From IMG/VR virus record IMGVR_UViG_3300020477_000002, positions 1 through 62,229 of that record: a stretch of 62,229 nt of DNA; one strand, 5' to 3'. Below the pieces are notes generated by a model. That model did not search any database and was not told the origin of the DNA. It was given only the letters and a program-made list of their open reading frames with translations. Origin of the DNA: a virus. This document shows, piece by piece, positions 14,474-24,193 of the stretch. Numbering within the stretch: position 1 is the first letter of the stretch; the number at the start of each line of letters is the position of its first letter. The translations under genes and the position numbers were made by a program.

Positions 14474-14774
14474 GATTGACGGCAGGCAAGCGAAGCAGAA
14501 TTCCCTGTGTCTTTGTTAAGGTTTCAATTACCTTCCTTAAACAGAGGCAACTCCACTAGACTGTTCCACAGGATCATATCCTACAGGGCTAGGACAGGGA
14601 GGATGACATAATACATTCAGAGTTCGTCTGTGAAGCATAGAAGGTGTGTGGATAAACCTAATGTTGCGGTTGCTTGCCGACAAACCCTACCCCTAATTGT
14701 ACCATTTAAAAACCCTACCCAAAGTACCAATCACCCCAGAACATTGCGATACAGAGAGATCTGAGCATCCAAAT
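14474..14774. other. Convergent intergenic region between early and late halves
   Basis: No gene seen. An imperfect stem (14511-14521/14535-14546) lies just after the last early gene, without a T run. GGCAAGC (14484 region) and its inverse GCTTGCC (14673 region) form a widely spaced inverted repeat. The region must hold the 3' ends of both opposing operons, but no clean intrinsic terminator is visible on either strand. Confidence 0.6.
14511..14546 (+). terminator. Possible early-operon transcript end hairpin
   Basis: CTTTGTTAAGG (14511-14521) pairs imperfectly with CCTTAAACAGAG (14535-14546). There is no U-run after it, so it is at best a rho-assisted or RNA-stabilising 3' hairpin. Confidence 0.35.
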
Positions 14775-17700
14775 CTAGCGAAGAGCAGGTGATTCTGCTA
14801 TTCTGTCTGTGATTTGGTTCCTTAACAGGTATAATTGATCCATCCTCTCTCTTTTTTGTTCAGCCCCCATATATTTATCAAAGCGAATGATCCTTATACG
14901 TTTATTTATTTCATTAAGCATGCGTTGCTTCTTCTTAATGAAGTCCTTCCACTTTAATAAATCCTTTTTCTCCTCATATATTTCCTTATACCTATCCCAA
15001 TCTTCCAATTTCTTTGACAGGTTCAAATCATTATGTGCTTGTTCTACATCTTTAAGCCTTTCATAAAATGCAGTACCTGCTTTAGTGTTACGGATAGGCG
15101 ATGCCTGAAACATTTTTCTTAATACAGGATGATCCATAAACTTCTGAGCTGGTCGTTCAGGAAAATCCCTAGCCTTGGATACAATCATATTAGATAGCCC
15201 TATACCTAGCTCTCCTACCCAGCCAAAGTATCCATTAACTAAATGCTCTAACTGCATAGGCGAAATTTCTACACCTGCCCAATCGAATGCTTCCGACATA
15301 GTAATCATTGTCTCGGAAGTATACAGGTCACGCTTCTCCTTAGCAGACATATTCTTAAAGCGGTACGGCTCTATCGGTCTATCAAAGAAGAAGTTCTTAT
15401 TCATTCCGACTTCTATTAAAGGTTTAACTACCTGTGGTATGGGTGTCATATCGAACTCCCTAAGAAGAACTGATTTAACAGCACTTACAAATAGCTCCCC
15501 ATTAACAGGGTCTTTCTTCCTCGCCATGTCAAGTCCACGCCATGCTAGGTTAGCCACGATAGCAAACTCATGAGGCTTAGGCATTCTAAAAGCGGTATCA
15601 GTGCCGGGTATATTAATCCACCAGTACATATCCTTATCCCAATCCTGCCTTCTTTGCCACTCTTCGTTATCCTCATACATAAAATACTCAGCTATTGAAG
15701 CTGCAGTTATAGCACTAGACACAACCACAACAGGGATAGGATTATTTATTAATGCACGACCTGTCTTGTACTTACCTTGAAGCATAGCATTTGCAAACGG
15801 GGTTAGTGACGTTACTAAATTAACCCACTTAGCACCACCATGCAGGGTGAAGTCCATTAAATCTCTAGCTTCAAACGCAGCCTTTAGCTGCGAATCACCT
15901 TTATCTAAATGATGTCGGAAGATTGCGGCTCTGTTAGCATTCTCAAGCTTGTCACCAAATCTCTGGTATCTATCCCAGACACCTCTTGCCATAGCGGTAT
16001 ACTTCCTCACCGCATTCATATATCCATCATGTGCTTCAGGATTTGCACCTATAAAACCTGACCTCATTTCTTTAGTGAGAAGCTTCTTCGAGAAGTTAGG
16101 ATCATCAGATCTTATATTACCAAACTGTATATAAGCACCTGATACCAGCATGTCTGCCTCACTCCTACCTAATTCTTTATAACCACCAACAGCATTCTTA
16201 AATACATTATATCCAACTTCACTTTGTGCTGCGGCATTCATTGTATCTCGAAGTACGTTCCTTACTTTGAATACTGGACTGGCTGTAGTAATTCTAGTGA
16301 ATAAGTTCTTTGCATATAAAGCCCAACCCATACCTGCAAAATCATTACTTACATTCATTGACCCAAGTGAATCGAACAGCATGGGATCTGATATTTCATA
16401 ATGAAAATCCTTCCCATCTTTAATAACTCTCAAGGAAGATTCTGAAGGATGCCTAACCCTTCTAGCTAAGAACTCTCCTGATATTGGATCTTTTATTTTC
16501 GATGCTTGTTCTAATGTTAGCACTGCAGAATCGTTCTTAAGCGATGCCGATATGATGTGCATGGCATTTCTTACAAGGTTATCTAGTGGATTATCCAGTG
16601 CTCTATGGGAACCCTTTAGCTGTTTAATACCTGTCTGCCCTGCTAGTGACTTATAATTACGTGTGCCTTTGGGCACATCTTTACCAATCCCCTCTTCAAA
16701 ATGTCTGAAGAATGGTAGATACCAATCTGTATTCCAGTTGGATGCTGACTCAGCATTAAACAGGCCCATATCAATACCAAAATCAACAATCCCTTTGTTC
16801 CACTCAGCTAATTCCTTAGCCATTTTTGCATAGAGATGTTTCCTAGATACTGTTACACCTGTTGTTGCATCCCTAAGCTCACCTTTATCAAATCCATTTA
16901 CCGGATCAATAGCGGCATCAATATGTTTTCTTTGTATGCCTAAGGTTTCTTCACCCATTTGCTTCTCAAGAAGGTCTGCTCTTTTGTATGCAACCCAAGC
17001 AACAAACCTGTCAATCTCAGATTTATAGTCATCCTTGTTGCCCATCTTACCACCCAATGGACGGAGAATTTCAAACAACCCCCTACCTTTTGGATCGAAC
17101 TTGACTTCATTTATAGTTACACCATCTACCTTTTCCCTCTTTACAGTAATACCTCCATGCCTTAGCTTAACAGCCATCACCCCATCTTCTCTGTTCGAGA
17201 GCCTAGCCTTCATGTACTCTACATCACCAACCTTTGATTTAACAACTCTATAGGGATCTGTAACCTTATGTATTATCTGAGCACCTAATCTACCCCACCA
17301 CCCTGACATAGTTTTTTCGTTAGGATTATAGGAGGGATACATTGCATCCATAGCTTCCAGTTGGTCAACACCTACGTCACCCATATTCCTAAACTTTTCG
17401 TGAGGCTCAAGGATTTTCAAGTGCCTTTCACCAAGTTTAGTTTGTCTCATTTCCCTCACGCTTTCTATATGAGAGATGTCTTCAAGTGGCATATCAGATA
17501 CGCCAAAAAAATCTAGCTCTGATCCTAGTTTTTCTTCACCGGGTTTTGCTGGCCTATTTAAAGCTGCTTGTTCATCTCCTTCTGCATAAATAACTTGCTT
17601 AGGATAATTTCTCCATGCTCTATCTTTTCTTTTCCAAGCTTTTGCCATATCAAGAAGTCCAAGCTTAACCTCTGCAGGAGTAAGTGCAGTTTGTTTCCAG

Positions 17701-20700
17701 CCTAATGACTCCATGAATCTACCAAATACCTTCCTAAACCAAAAAGCAATCTTGTCTGTGAATGTAGGATCTTCAGCAAACTGCTTACTGGATTCTTCAG
17801 TAAAGTATTCACGCCCCTTATCTACATCCTCCCTACCTAGATACTCTGATATCCTAGCTACAATTTCTAATGAAGCCTCAGTCTCTGCATGTAATTCAAG
17901 ATCCTCCCCAAACTTTTTATTATACTCAGAAAATTTAAAGTTACCGCTAGTTCCTTCATTATCAACCTTCATAAAATAAACTTCTGCAATAGCCCTAACC
18001 TCTTCATAAGTTTCTTGTGCCTTAGCTTTGGAGGTAGCTGAAGTTGTATTTACATTGCCAAACTTCCTAAGAAATTCCTGATGTGGTTCATATGGTATTT
18101 CTTCAAACATTTCCTCAAACCATCTATCTCCCCTTGCATCTTGATTACTTTTAAGCCAGTCTCCATACATAGGCTTACTTAGTTCTTCTGTGATGAAAGC
18201 CTTATATGGATGGGACTTCATCCTTTCATTTTTAAGAGCATCATAACCATGCTGCATAAAACTTTTAATACTGTTTTGATAGTGAGGCCCAAGCATTGAT
18301 GCACCATAGCCCGGAGTATTCTCATAATATTCAGCAAACTCTTCAGTCATATTGTTCTTGACAAGCTGAACAAGCTCATCCTTTGCAGGCTTAGGAAGAA
18401 GCTCAACAACTCCATGACCTACTGATTCATGCCATAATGTTTTAGCTAGTATGATTTCACTAGTCATCATCCTCTGGTTAAGGTAGACACGCCTTGTTTG
18501 TGAATCAAACCATCCAGCTATTGGCAGAGTACCCATCATTCCATCTGATAATACACTTATTCTTGGAGCACCCGGATATCTATTGGTAAATTTTTCAATC
18601 ATTTCTTTTATTCTAGGCATAGGTAGGGGTGCAGGCATAGCCTTATCAACTATGTCACCGGGTTCGGCTTGTCTATTAGGATCAGCTATCCTTAATTCTC
18701 CTTCTACTCTACGCCATCCTTGACCTATATTTCTTTGAACTTCTTTTACAGCCTCCCACCACTCGTCACTAAATAGAGTGTGATCTGCTGTAGCTTCTTT
18801 AATTTCATTGGAGATAATGATTCTATCAGATAGCAGGTGAGCCTGTAATTGGAATGGACTTGTTTGTTCAGCTTCTATTAACCTCCAAACTGGACTATCT
18901 TTTAGTTGCTGGTATCTATTCTTTACGGCCTCCCATTCTGCATCTAATTCAGCTTCAGTCATCATATCCGACTCACCAACTTGAGAAGGATATTTCCAAG
19001 ATCCTGCTTCTTCAGATAATATTTCTTCTACTGTAGCATCGAATGCCTCTATTTCTTCTGGAGTTAAGTCTGCCCTTATAGAAGAATCAACAGGGGTTGG
19101 AAGTATAATGGGGATTGCTCGCCCATCACTTATTTGATCCTTTAATTTACTTTCATACTCTGCAATTTCCTCAGGTGTATATTTTTTCTCCTTATCTTTA
19201 GCAGCCTCAACTTCATTATAGTAATCAGTTGATGTGCCTACATCTGTGTCAGTAACAAAGTCATCATATACTGTGCCGTGATCTTCTGCATTCTTCTGGA
19301 CTAAGGCAGTTAATGTTTCAATCTGTGCCTCACCATGTGCTGAACGATTGATATTCTCCTTAGTCATCTGCTGAACCAGCTCATCTTCATCCTGCTGTAG
19401 TCGTTCCCGATCAGGATTAAGACTCTTAACTGTTTCTACATAAGTACTTGCAGTTGCCTCATCTTTGAATTCAATATTAACTACTGTAGGCTCTTCCCCC
19501 TTACCACGCTCATACATGTATGATAGTTCAACTAAGTTACCTGTATTAAATGCCCACACTATAGGCGTTCCTGCAATATCTTCCTGCATAGTAATAGCAT
19601 CAACTTCATCAGCCAGCTTATTAAGATTAACGTCTACATCTCTGTCAACTCTAGCAAGTATATCAGATGGCAGTGATGGAGAGTCTTTGGTGGTTTCTAT
19701 CAGGTCAGTCCTGTCGAGTTTCCTACTAATAAACTTGTTGGCCTTCCTGTCTTTACCCAACATAACACCATGTTGATGCAAGGTGCGTTTAATAAAGTCT
19801 GGAACAACCTGTGGCTCTGGATCAAGGGCGGCTAATAAGGAGCTGCCACTCTCATATCTAGCAACAGAATCAGGCTCAGCAACATCGATGTCCATATTAA
19901 GTCTGTAGATTTTCCAGTCATCACCCTTAGCCAGACCCTTACTGACAATGAATGAATCATCACCACCTAAACTATCAATGAATGTTTCTATTTCGTTTTG
20001 CTTGGCATCGGAAAGGTATGGTGCAAAGATACGTTCAACTTCTGAAGTAACTATTTGCCATACATCAGGGGTCTTTGGTTCTTTGTAGGGTACTTTTTTG
20101 GTTGCTTTGACAGCACCTCTGGTGAGCTTTGATACTAGGTCTTCTGGATTGGTAGGTTCAGCTTCCTTTTTTGTTTCTTGTTTTTCCTCCCTTACTTCGG
20201 ACTTTTTTTTTAAAGTTTTCTTGGGCTTCCTTGTAGCCTTTAGTTTCTCAGAAGCTTCCTTCTCTTTGGCAGAGTACTTATCCACCTTAGTACTAACAGT
20301 GCTACCACCCTTCTTGGCTAATGCAAAATTAACTTTTTCCCTTTGCTTTTGTGTCAACAGTGGGAAGTATCTATCCTTTAGGGACTGGCTATTATCAGGT
20401 GTTACTTCACCTTCCAACCAAGTTACTAATGCATTGCGTATAAGTTCCTTTAAATCAGTTGGAGCTTTTTTAACACCACCTAGATCCTTCTTTATTTGTT
20501 CAGAGAAAAATTCTGTAGTTTTACCTGTCGCATCCCAACGGGATACATCAGTATACTTAGGATCATCTTCTATTTTCGCATACCAATCTTCTCTGAATTT
20601 TTCAGGTAGGGAGTTCTTTACGGCATCCGCATCTAACACCCTTCCAGTTTTCTTAGCTTGGTTTACTCGCTCCTGTAGTATCTCTAATGCCTTGCCAATA

Positions 20701-23700
20701 GCACCAGTACCTTGCTCTAAGGCATCCCCTACTGTTGCCATCTCACCTTTTGGGGGTCTGACGGGGGCTTTTGTTTCTTTCTTAGGAGCAACCTTTGCCC
20801 TAATCTTTTCTAAAACATCCATTGGCTTATCAGTTTTTTCAACCTTAACACCAACACCTTTAGCTACTCTACTTACTACATCTTCGAGTTCACTTAATGG
20901 TACATCGCCTACGTCAACTGTCTGAATTAATGCCCTAGCTTCTTCGGCTGCATCTATCCTGTCCTTTATCTTTTCTTTGCCCTTCTTACCCCTTCTAGCG
21001 GCAAGCTTATCCTTCATATCCTGTTGCTTGGTACGCTTCTTTGCGGCATCATCTGCCAATCCTTTATCTGTTACCTGCTCAGGAGATTTAAGGTCTGCTG
21101 ACTTCTTCCTATTGTCAACCATACCCTCTGTCAAGGCATCTGTATGTACCTGCTCCTCAACATCTGCCTGAGTTACTGGTCTGGTGCGAGGTGTTCTAGG
21201 TTTCTCAGTACCTTCAGCTACTCTCAGTGGCGTGTCAGCTTCCCTACCTTCAGTAATGAATCCGTTCCTGTATTTACCACCCTTTTCTTTAACACTATAC
21301 GTATCAGCTAATCCTGACAGCAGGTGTTGGAGCATAGCTTCTGCTTCCCTAGTATGCTTACCATTCTTGCTTATAGCATGTCTTCTTACAGTACTATCTG
21401 GTCTATAATTACGTCTTTCTTCAGGTGTTAATTGATTGTAACGATGCGTTTCTATTAGTTCTTTTTTAACTGTTTGTCCTAGCTTACCTGCCCCCCTCTT
21501 TTCAGTAGAAAAGAAAATATTACCATCACGATCAACCCCATCGAACCTCCACTTCTGTACTTTCTTCGGGAAACTATTGGGATCATCATTACGGAAGCCC
21601 CTATTCTTAGAATAATGAATAACAGTTTGCCCTATGAGTGGGGTAATGTCTTCTTCTGGAACCTTTTTAGGACTCTTTATAGTACTTCCATCACGATTAT
21701 AAAGCCTTACTCCTTTAGTAAATTTAGGGGAAGCAGCAACTTCAGCAGCAAGTTCTTCTTCTAGCTCCTGCCTTTCTCTACTTATTTGTTCTTTTGTCTG
21801 GTTTAATTCTCCCAATCCTTCTTCTATAGAACTCCTTAATTCCGCTTGCTCCTTTGCTTCAGCATCACCCAGAACTTCAATATCAGAAGCAGCTCGTGCT
21901 CTTGAAAATGGAAGTGCATCACCGGGAACTTCTATTTCAAGCTCCAGTGCTAAGTCTTCTGCTATCCTATCCCTTAAGTCTGCTGGGATTTGATATTCAT
22001 TTTTCTTTTTACCTTTCTTTGTTGTATATTCAGTTGGTTTGATACCTTCTTCCTCAGCCCTTTCCTTAATCTTGTTATATAACTTACCTCTTTGATAGTT
22101 CCAATCCCAACCTCCTTCTTGGAATCCCTCCCTAAGTGCCCATGATTTAACAAGTTCAACTATCTCAGTAGCAGATTCACCTACAGTTAGAGTTTCTGGT
22201 ATAGGAGTTTCTTCATAAATTGTTTCTACCGCTTCTTTTTTAACAGTTGGTTTTTTCTTTGGTTCGGTTCCCTTCTCCGCAACCACACTGGCTTCCCTTT
22301 CTGTACCAACTTGTTCAACTGCTTCCCCTTCTTTTGGTGGTAAAACTGGTGGTAAATCTCCAGCCTTGGTACTTACTGGTGTAGCATCAGGTTCAGGTGT
22401 AACTACAGGTTCACCTACTTCCTCAGCAGGAGCCTTCTCAGCCCTGACTGCATCAGCCCTAGGTATAGTACCAGCCTTCTCCATGTTAGCGATGACAGCA
22501 TTAACACCTTTGTTATCAAGATTTACATTACCTTGAGCTGTCTGCAGGTAGGCTATATCACGGGGGCTTCTTTGTTCTTCTGGTGTCTGAAGTATATTAT
22601 CTACAGTCTGCCTTAGAACTGCATCCTCATTAAGCTCAACTGCTGGGTCGGCTGCCTCCTGTATTGGAGTAGCATCTGGAATAAAATGAGTTCCGGGCTT
22701 GAATGAATCTACTCTACGCTTCCTTTCTGATGTACGTTTAGGTTCTGTCTTCTCACCAAGAAGATCAGCACCTCTTCTCATGTCAGCTATTTCTTCATCG
22801 ATGACTCGTACAATACGATCATCCTGATCTACTGCCTTCTGCCTTAATCTATCAAGTTCTACGAGTGCAGTCTCCGTATCAGGAATATCTATTGCAGATC
22901 TAACCTGATTTAATATAACTCCCTTAGGAACAAAGTCCTCATCACCCGGTTTAGCAGTTCCTGATGGTCGAGCAATAGGATTACCATTCTTATCTAAACT
23001 AAAAGATCCCTTCTCCCACGCTTTATAGCCTCTATATCCACTAACACTACCAAATGGGCCACCCATAACACCACCCATCAGTGCCTCGTAACCTACCTGC
23101 TTAGGATCAATTCCATATATAGTACCTGCTAATAATGGGTATGGAATCTGCTCACCAACATCTCCTAATGCCAACATCTTAGCTTCCATTGCAGTATACT
23201 GAGAACCTGCTGATTGAAGTGCCTCTTCAAGTGCCTCTATACCTGATGACTTAGCACCTGTTCTCATTATAGTTCCCCATTTACCTGATGCGGTCTTAAT
23301 CATTTTAGCAAAACGACCTGCACCAGCAGGTGTTCTGTTAAGTGGATTAAATAAATTACCTAGAAATACCTTCCATGCACTATCATCAGCACGTTCAGAT
23401 AAAATCTTTACAGCCTCTAATCGTATTGCCTCTTCATCTTCAGTGGTAAGCTTCTTCTTCATTGCAGTCTCAAGCTTCTCCCTTACCATTGGATCTGTAA
23501 TAATATCTACATAATTAAATCCAACTTCTGCCAATGCTTCTACTGTATTCCTTGCCATAAAAGCTGTCAGCCAAGCGGCAGCTCCAGTTATTCCTATGGC
23601 AGCAGCAGTCTTTGCTCCAACAACTGCACCTGCTACACCACCTACCATAACTGCCGCCATTGTTGGGACAGATACGGATAGATCAAAGAGGAACTGAGTA

Positions 23701-24191
23701 ACAGGATTCATATCCTTAGATTGGTATGCGTATATAAGACTGTTCTCCCACCTTGATTCATCCATTTGCTCTAGGTTGTCAAGCATACCTTCAGGATCAT
23801 CGAGTCCTTTTGCTATTGCAAACTCACTTACATCAACCATCTGACCGCCCAGATTTTTAACCATCTGGCCCCATCTGCTAACAGTTCCACCGAAGCCTTT
23901 CTCACGGCTGAAATCTCCGGGGTTATCTGCTTGCCCTAAGCCATATGCATCAAACAAGTATTCCAAATCATCGTCAGATATGTCAGGCATGGTTGATTTG
24001 ATCTCCCTTCTTAAGGAATTTCTTTTCAACTTCCATGCTCCGTATGGATTGTCTGGCATATTATAAAGGCTATCTAATTCAGACCTGTACTTTTGTGCCT
24101 GAGGAGGTATTGCTAAAGGTTGAGGAGCTATAGGATCAACCTGATATCTCCTCATTTTTGTATCTTCAAATCCTTTATATTGTTCTGCCAT
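14775..24191 (-). CDS. Giant polyvalent internal virion protein (3138 aa)
   Basis: The largest gene, 15% of the genome. The N-terminal part has a hydrophobic, glycine/alanine-rich stretch (about residues 175-215) that could insert in membranes. Residues 450-1350 are a long Lys/Glu/Pro-rich segment. HESVGHG at about 1917-1923 is an HExxGH motif as in zincin-like domains of polyvalent proteins. The C-terminal region (about 2560-3000) around FKVRNVLRDT and SLTPFANAMLQG resembles the LPD38-type domain. Such proteins are packaged and injected with the DNA. It is last in the late operon, behind two other internal virion proteins. No RNA polymerase motifs were identified. GGAGG precedes the ATG. Confidence 0.75.
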   Translation of the reverse strand: MAEQYKGFEDTKMRRYQVDPIAPQPLAIPPQAQKYRSELDSLYNMPDNPYGAWKLKRNSLRREIKSTMPDISDDDLEYLFDAYGLGQADNPGDFSREKGFGGTVSRWGQMVKNLGGQMVDVSEFAIAKGLDDPEGMLDNLEQMDESRWENSLIYAYQSKDMNPVTQFLFDLSVSVPTMAAVMVGGVAGAVVGAKTAAAIGITGAAAWLTAFMARNTVEALAEVGFNYVDIITDPMVREKLETAMKKKLTTEDEEAIRLEAVKILSERADDSAWKVFLGNLFNPLNRTPAGAGRFAKMIKTASGKWGTIMRTGAKSSGIEALEEALQSAGSQYTAMEAKMLALGDVGEQIPYPLLAGTIYGIDPKQVGYEALMGGVMGGPFGSVSGYRGYKAWEKGSFSLDKNGNPIARPSGTAKPGDEDFVPKGVILNQVRSAIDIPDTETALVELDRLRQKAVDQDDRIVRVIDEEIADMRRGADLLGEKTEPKRTSERKRRVDSFKPGTHFIPDATPIQEAADPAVELNEDAVLRQTVDNILQTPEEQRSPRDIAYLQTAQGNVNLDNKGVNAVIANMEKAGTIPRADAVRAEKAPAEEVGEPVVTPEPDATPVSTKAGDLPPVLPPKEGEAVEQVGTEREASVVAEKGTEPKKKPTVKKEAVETIYEETPIPETLTVGESATEIVELVKSWALREGFQEGGWDWNYQRGKLYNKIKERAEEEGIKPTEYTTKKGKKKNEYQIPADLRDRIAEDLALELEIEVPGDALPFSRARAASDIEVLGDAEAKEQAELRSSIEEGLGELNQTKEQISRERQELEEELAAEVAASPKFTKGVRLYNRDGSTIKSPKKVPEEDITPLIGQTVIHYSKNRGFRNDDPNSFPKKVQKWRFDGVDRDGNIFFSTEKRGAGKLGQTVKKELIETHRYNQLTPEERRNYRPDSTVRRHAISKNGKHTREAEAMLQHLLSGLADTYSVKEKGGKYRNGFITEGREADTPLRVAEGTEKPRTPRTRPVTQADVEEQVHTDALTEGMVDNRKKSADLKSPEQVTDKGLADDAAKKRTKQQDMKDKLAARRGKKGKEKIKDRIDAAEEARALIQTVDVGDVPLSELEDVVSRVAKGVGVKVEKTDKPMDVLEKIRAKVAPKKETKAPVRPPKGEMATVGDALEQGTGAIGKALEILQERVNQAKKTGRVLDADAVKNSLPEKFREDWYAKIEDDPKYTDVSRWDATGKTTEFFSEQIKKDLGGVKKAPTDLKELIRNALVTWLEGEVTPDNSQSLKDRYFPLLTQKQREKVNFALAKKGGSTVSTKVDKYSAKEKEASEKLKATRKPKKTLKKKSEVREEKQETKKEAEPTNPEDLVSKLTRGAVKATKKVPYKEPKTPDVWQIVTSEVERIFAPYLSDAKQNEIETFIDSLGGDDSFIVSKGLAKGDDWKIYRLNMDIDVAEPDSVARYESGSSLLAALDPEPQVVPDFIKRTLHQHGVMLGKDRKANKFISRKLDRTDLIETTKDSPSLPSDILARVDRDVDVNLNKLADEVDAITMQEDIAGTPIVWAFNTGNLVELSYMYERGKGEEPTVVNIEFKDEATASTYVETVKSLNPDRERLQQDEDELVQQMTKENINRSAHGEAQIETLTALVQKNAEDHGTVYDDFVTDTDVGTSTDYYNEVEAAKDKEKKYTPEEIAEYESKLKDQISDGRAIPIILPTPVDSSIRADLTPEEIEAFDATVEEILSEEAGSWKYPSQVGESDMMTEAELDAEWEAVKNRYQQLKDSPVWRLIEAEQTSPFQLQAHLLSDRIIISNEIKEATADHTLFSDEWWEAVKEVQRNIGQGWRRVEGELRIADPNRQAEPGDIVDKAMPAPLPMPRIKEMIEKFTNRYPGAPRISVLSDGMMGTLPIAGWFDSQTRRVYLNQRMMTSEIILAKTLWHESVGHGVVELLPKPAKDELVQLVKNNMTEEFAEYYENTPGYGASMLGPHYQNSIKSFMQHGYDALKNERMKSHPYKAFITEELSKPMYGDWLKSNQDARGDRWFEEMFEEIPYEPHQEFLRKFGNVNTTSATSKAKAQETYEEVRAIAEVYFMKVDNEGTSGNFKFSEYNKKFGEDLELHAETEASLEIVARISEYLGREDVDKGREYFTEESSKQFAEDPTFTDKIAFWFRKVFGRFMESLGWKQTALTPAEVKLGLLDMAKAWKRKDRAWRNYPKQVIYAEGDEQAALNRPAKPGEEKLGSELDFFGVSDMPLEDISHIESVREMRQTKLGERHLKILEPHEKFRNMGDVGVDQLEAMDAMYPSYNPNEKTMSGWWGRLGAQIIHKVTDPYRVVKSKVGDVEYMKARLSNREDGVMAVKLRHGGITVKREKVDGVTINEVKFDPKGRGLFEILRPLGGKMGNKDDYKSEIDRFVAWVAYKRADLLEKQMGEETLGIQRKHIDAAIDPVNGFDKGELRDATTGVTVSRKHLYAKMAKELAEWNKGIVDFGIDMGLFNAESASNWNTDWYLPFFRHFEEGIGKDVPKGTRNYKSLAGQTGIKQLKGSHRALDNPLDNLVRNAMHIISASLKNDSAVLTLEQASKIKDPISGEFLARRVRHPSESSLRVIKDGKDFHYEISDPMLFDSLGSMNVSNDFAGMGWALYAKNLFTRITTASPVFKVRNVLRDTMNAAAQSEVGYNVFKNAVGGYKELGRSEADMLVSGAYIQFGNIRSDDPNFSKKLLTKEMRSGFIGANPEAHDGYMNAVRKYTAMARGVWDRYQRFGDKLENANRAAIFRHHLDKGDSQLKAAFEARDLMDFTLHGGAKWVNLVTSLTPFANAMLQGKYKTGRALINNPIPVVVVSSAITAASIAEYFMYEDNEEWQRRQDWDKDMYWWINIPGTDTAFRMPKPHEFAIVANLAWRGLDMARKKDPVNGELFVSAVKSVLLREFDMTPIPQVVKPLIEVGMNKNFFFDRPIEPYRFKNMSAKEKRDLYTSETMITMSEAFDWAGVEISPMQLEHLVNGYFGWVGELGIGLSNMIVSKARDFPERPAQKFMDHPVLRKMFQASPIRNTKAGTAFYERLKDVEQAHNDLNLSKKLEDWDRYKEIYEEKKDLLKWKDFIKKKQRMLNEINKRIRIIRFDKYMGAEQKRERMDQLYLLRNQITDRIAESPALR

Positions 24192-24193
24192 AT

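Noticed and set aside
20098-20925. A 275-aa plus-strand frame inside the giant gene
   Set aside because: It is the antisense of the Lys/Glu-rich repeat-like segment, with a Ser/Leu-rich composition typical of shadow frames, and no initiation signal.
14775-24191. The giant protein as an N4-type virion RNA polymerase
   Set aside because: I looked for the T7-like RNA polymerase motifs (DxxGR, the motif B Lys/Tyr-Gly block, motif C HD) and saw none in a convincing order. Its visible signals are a zincin-like motif and LPD38-like end.
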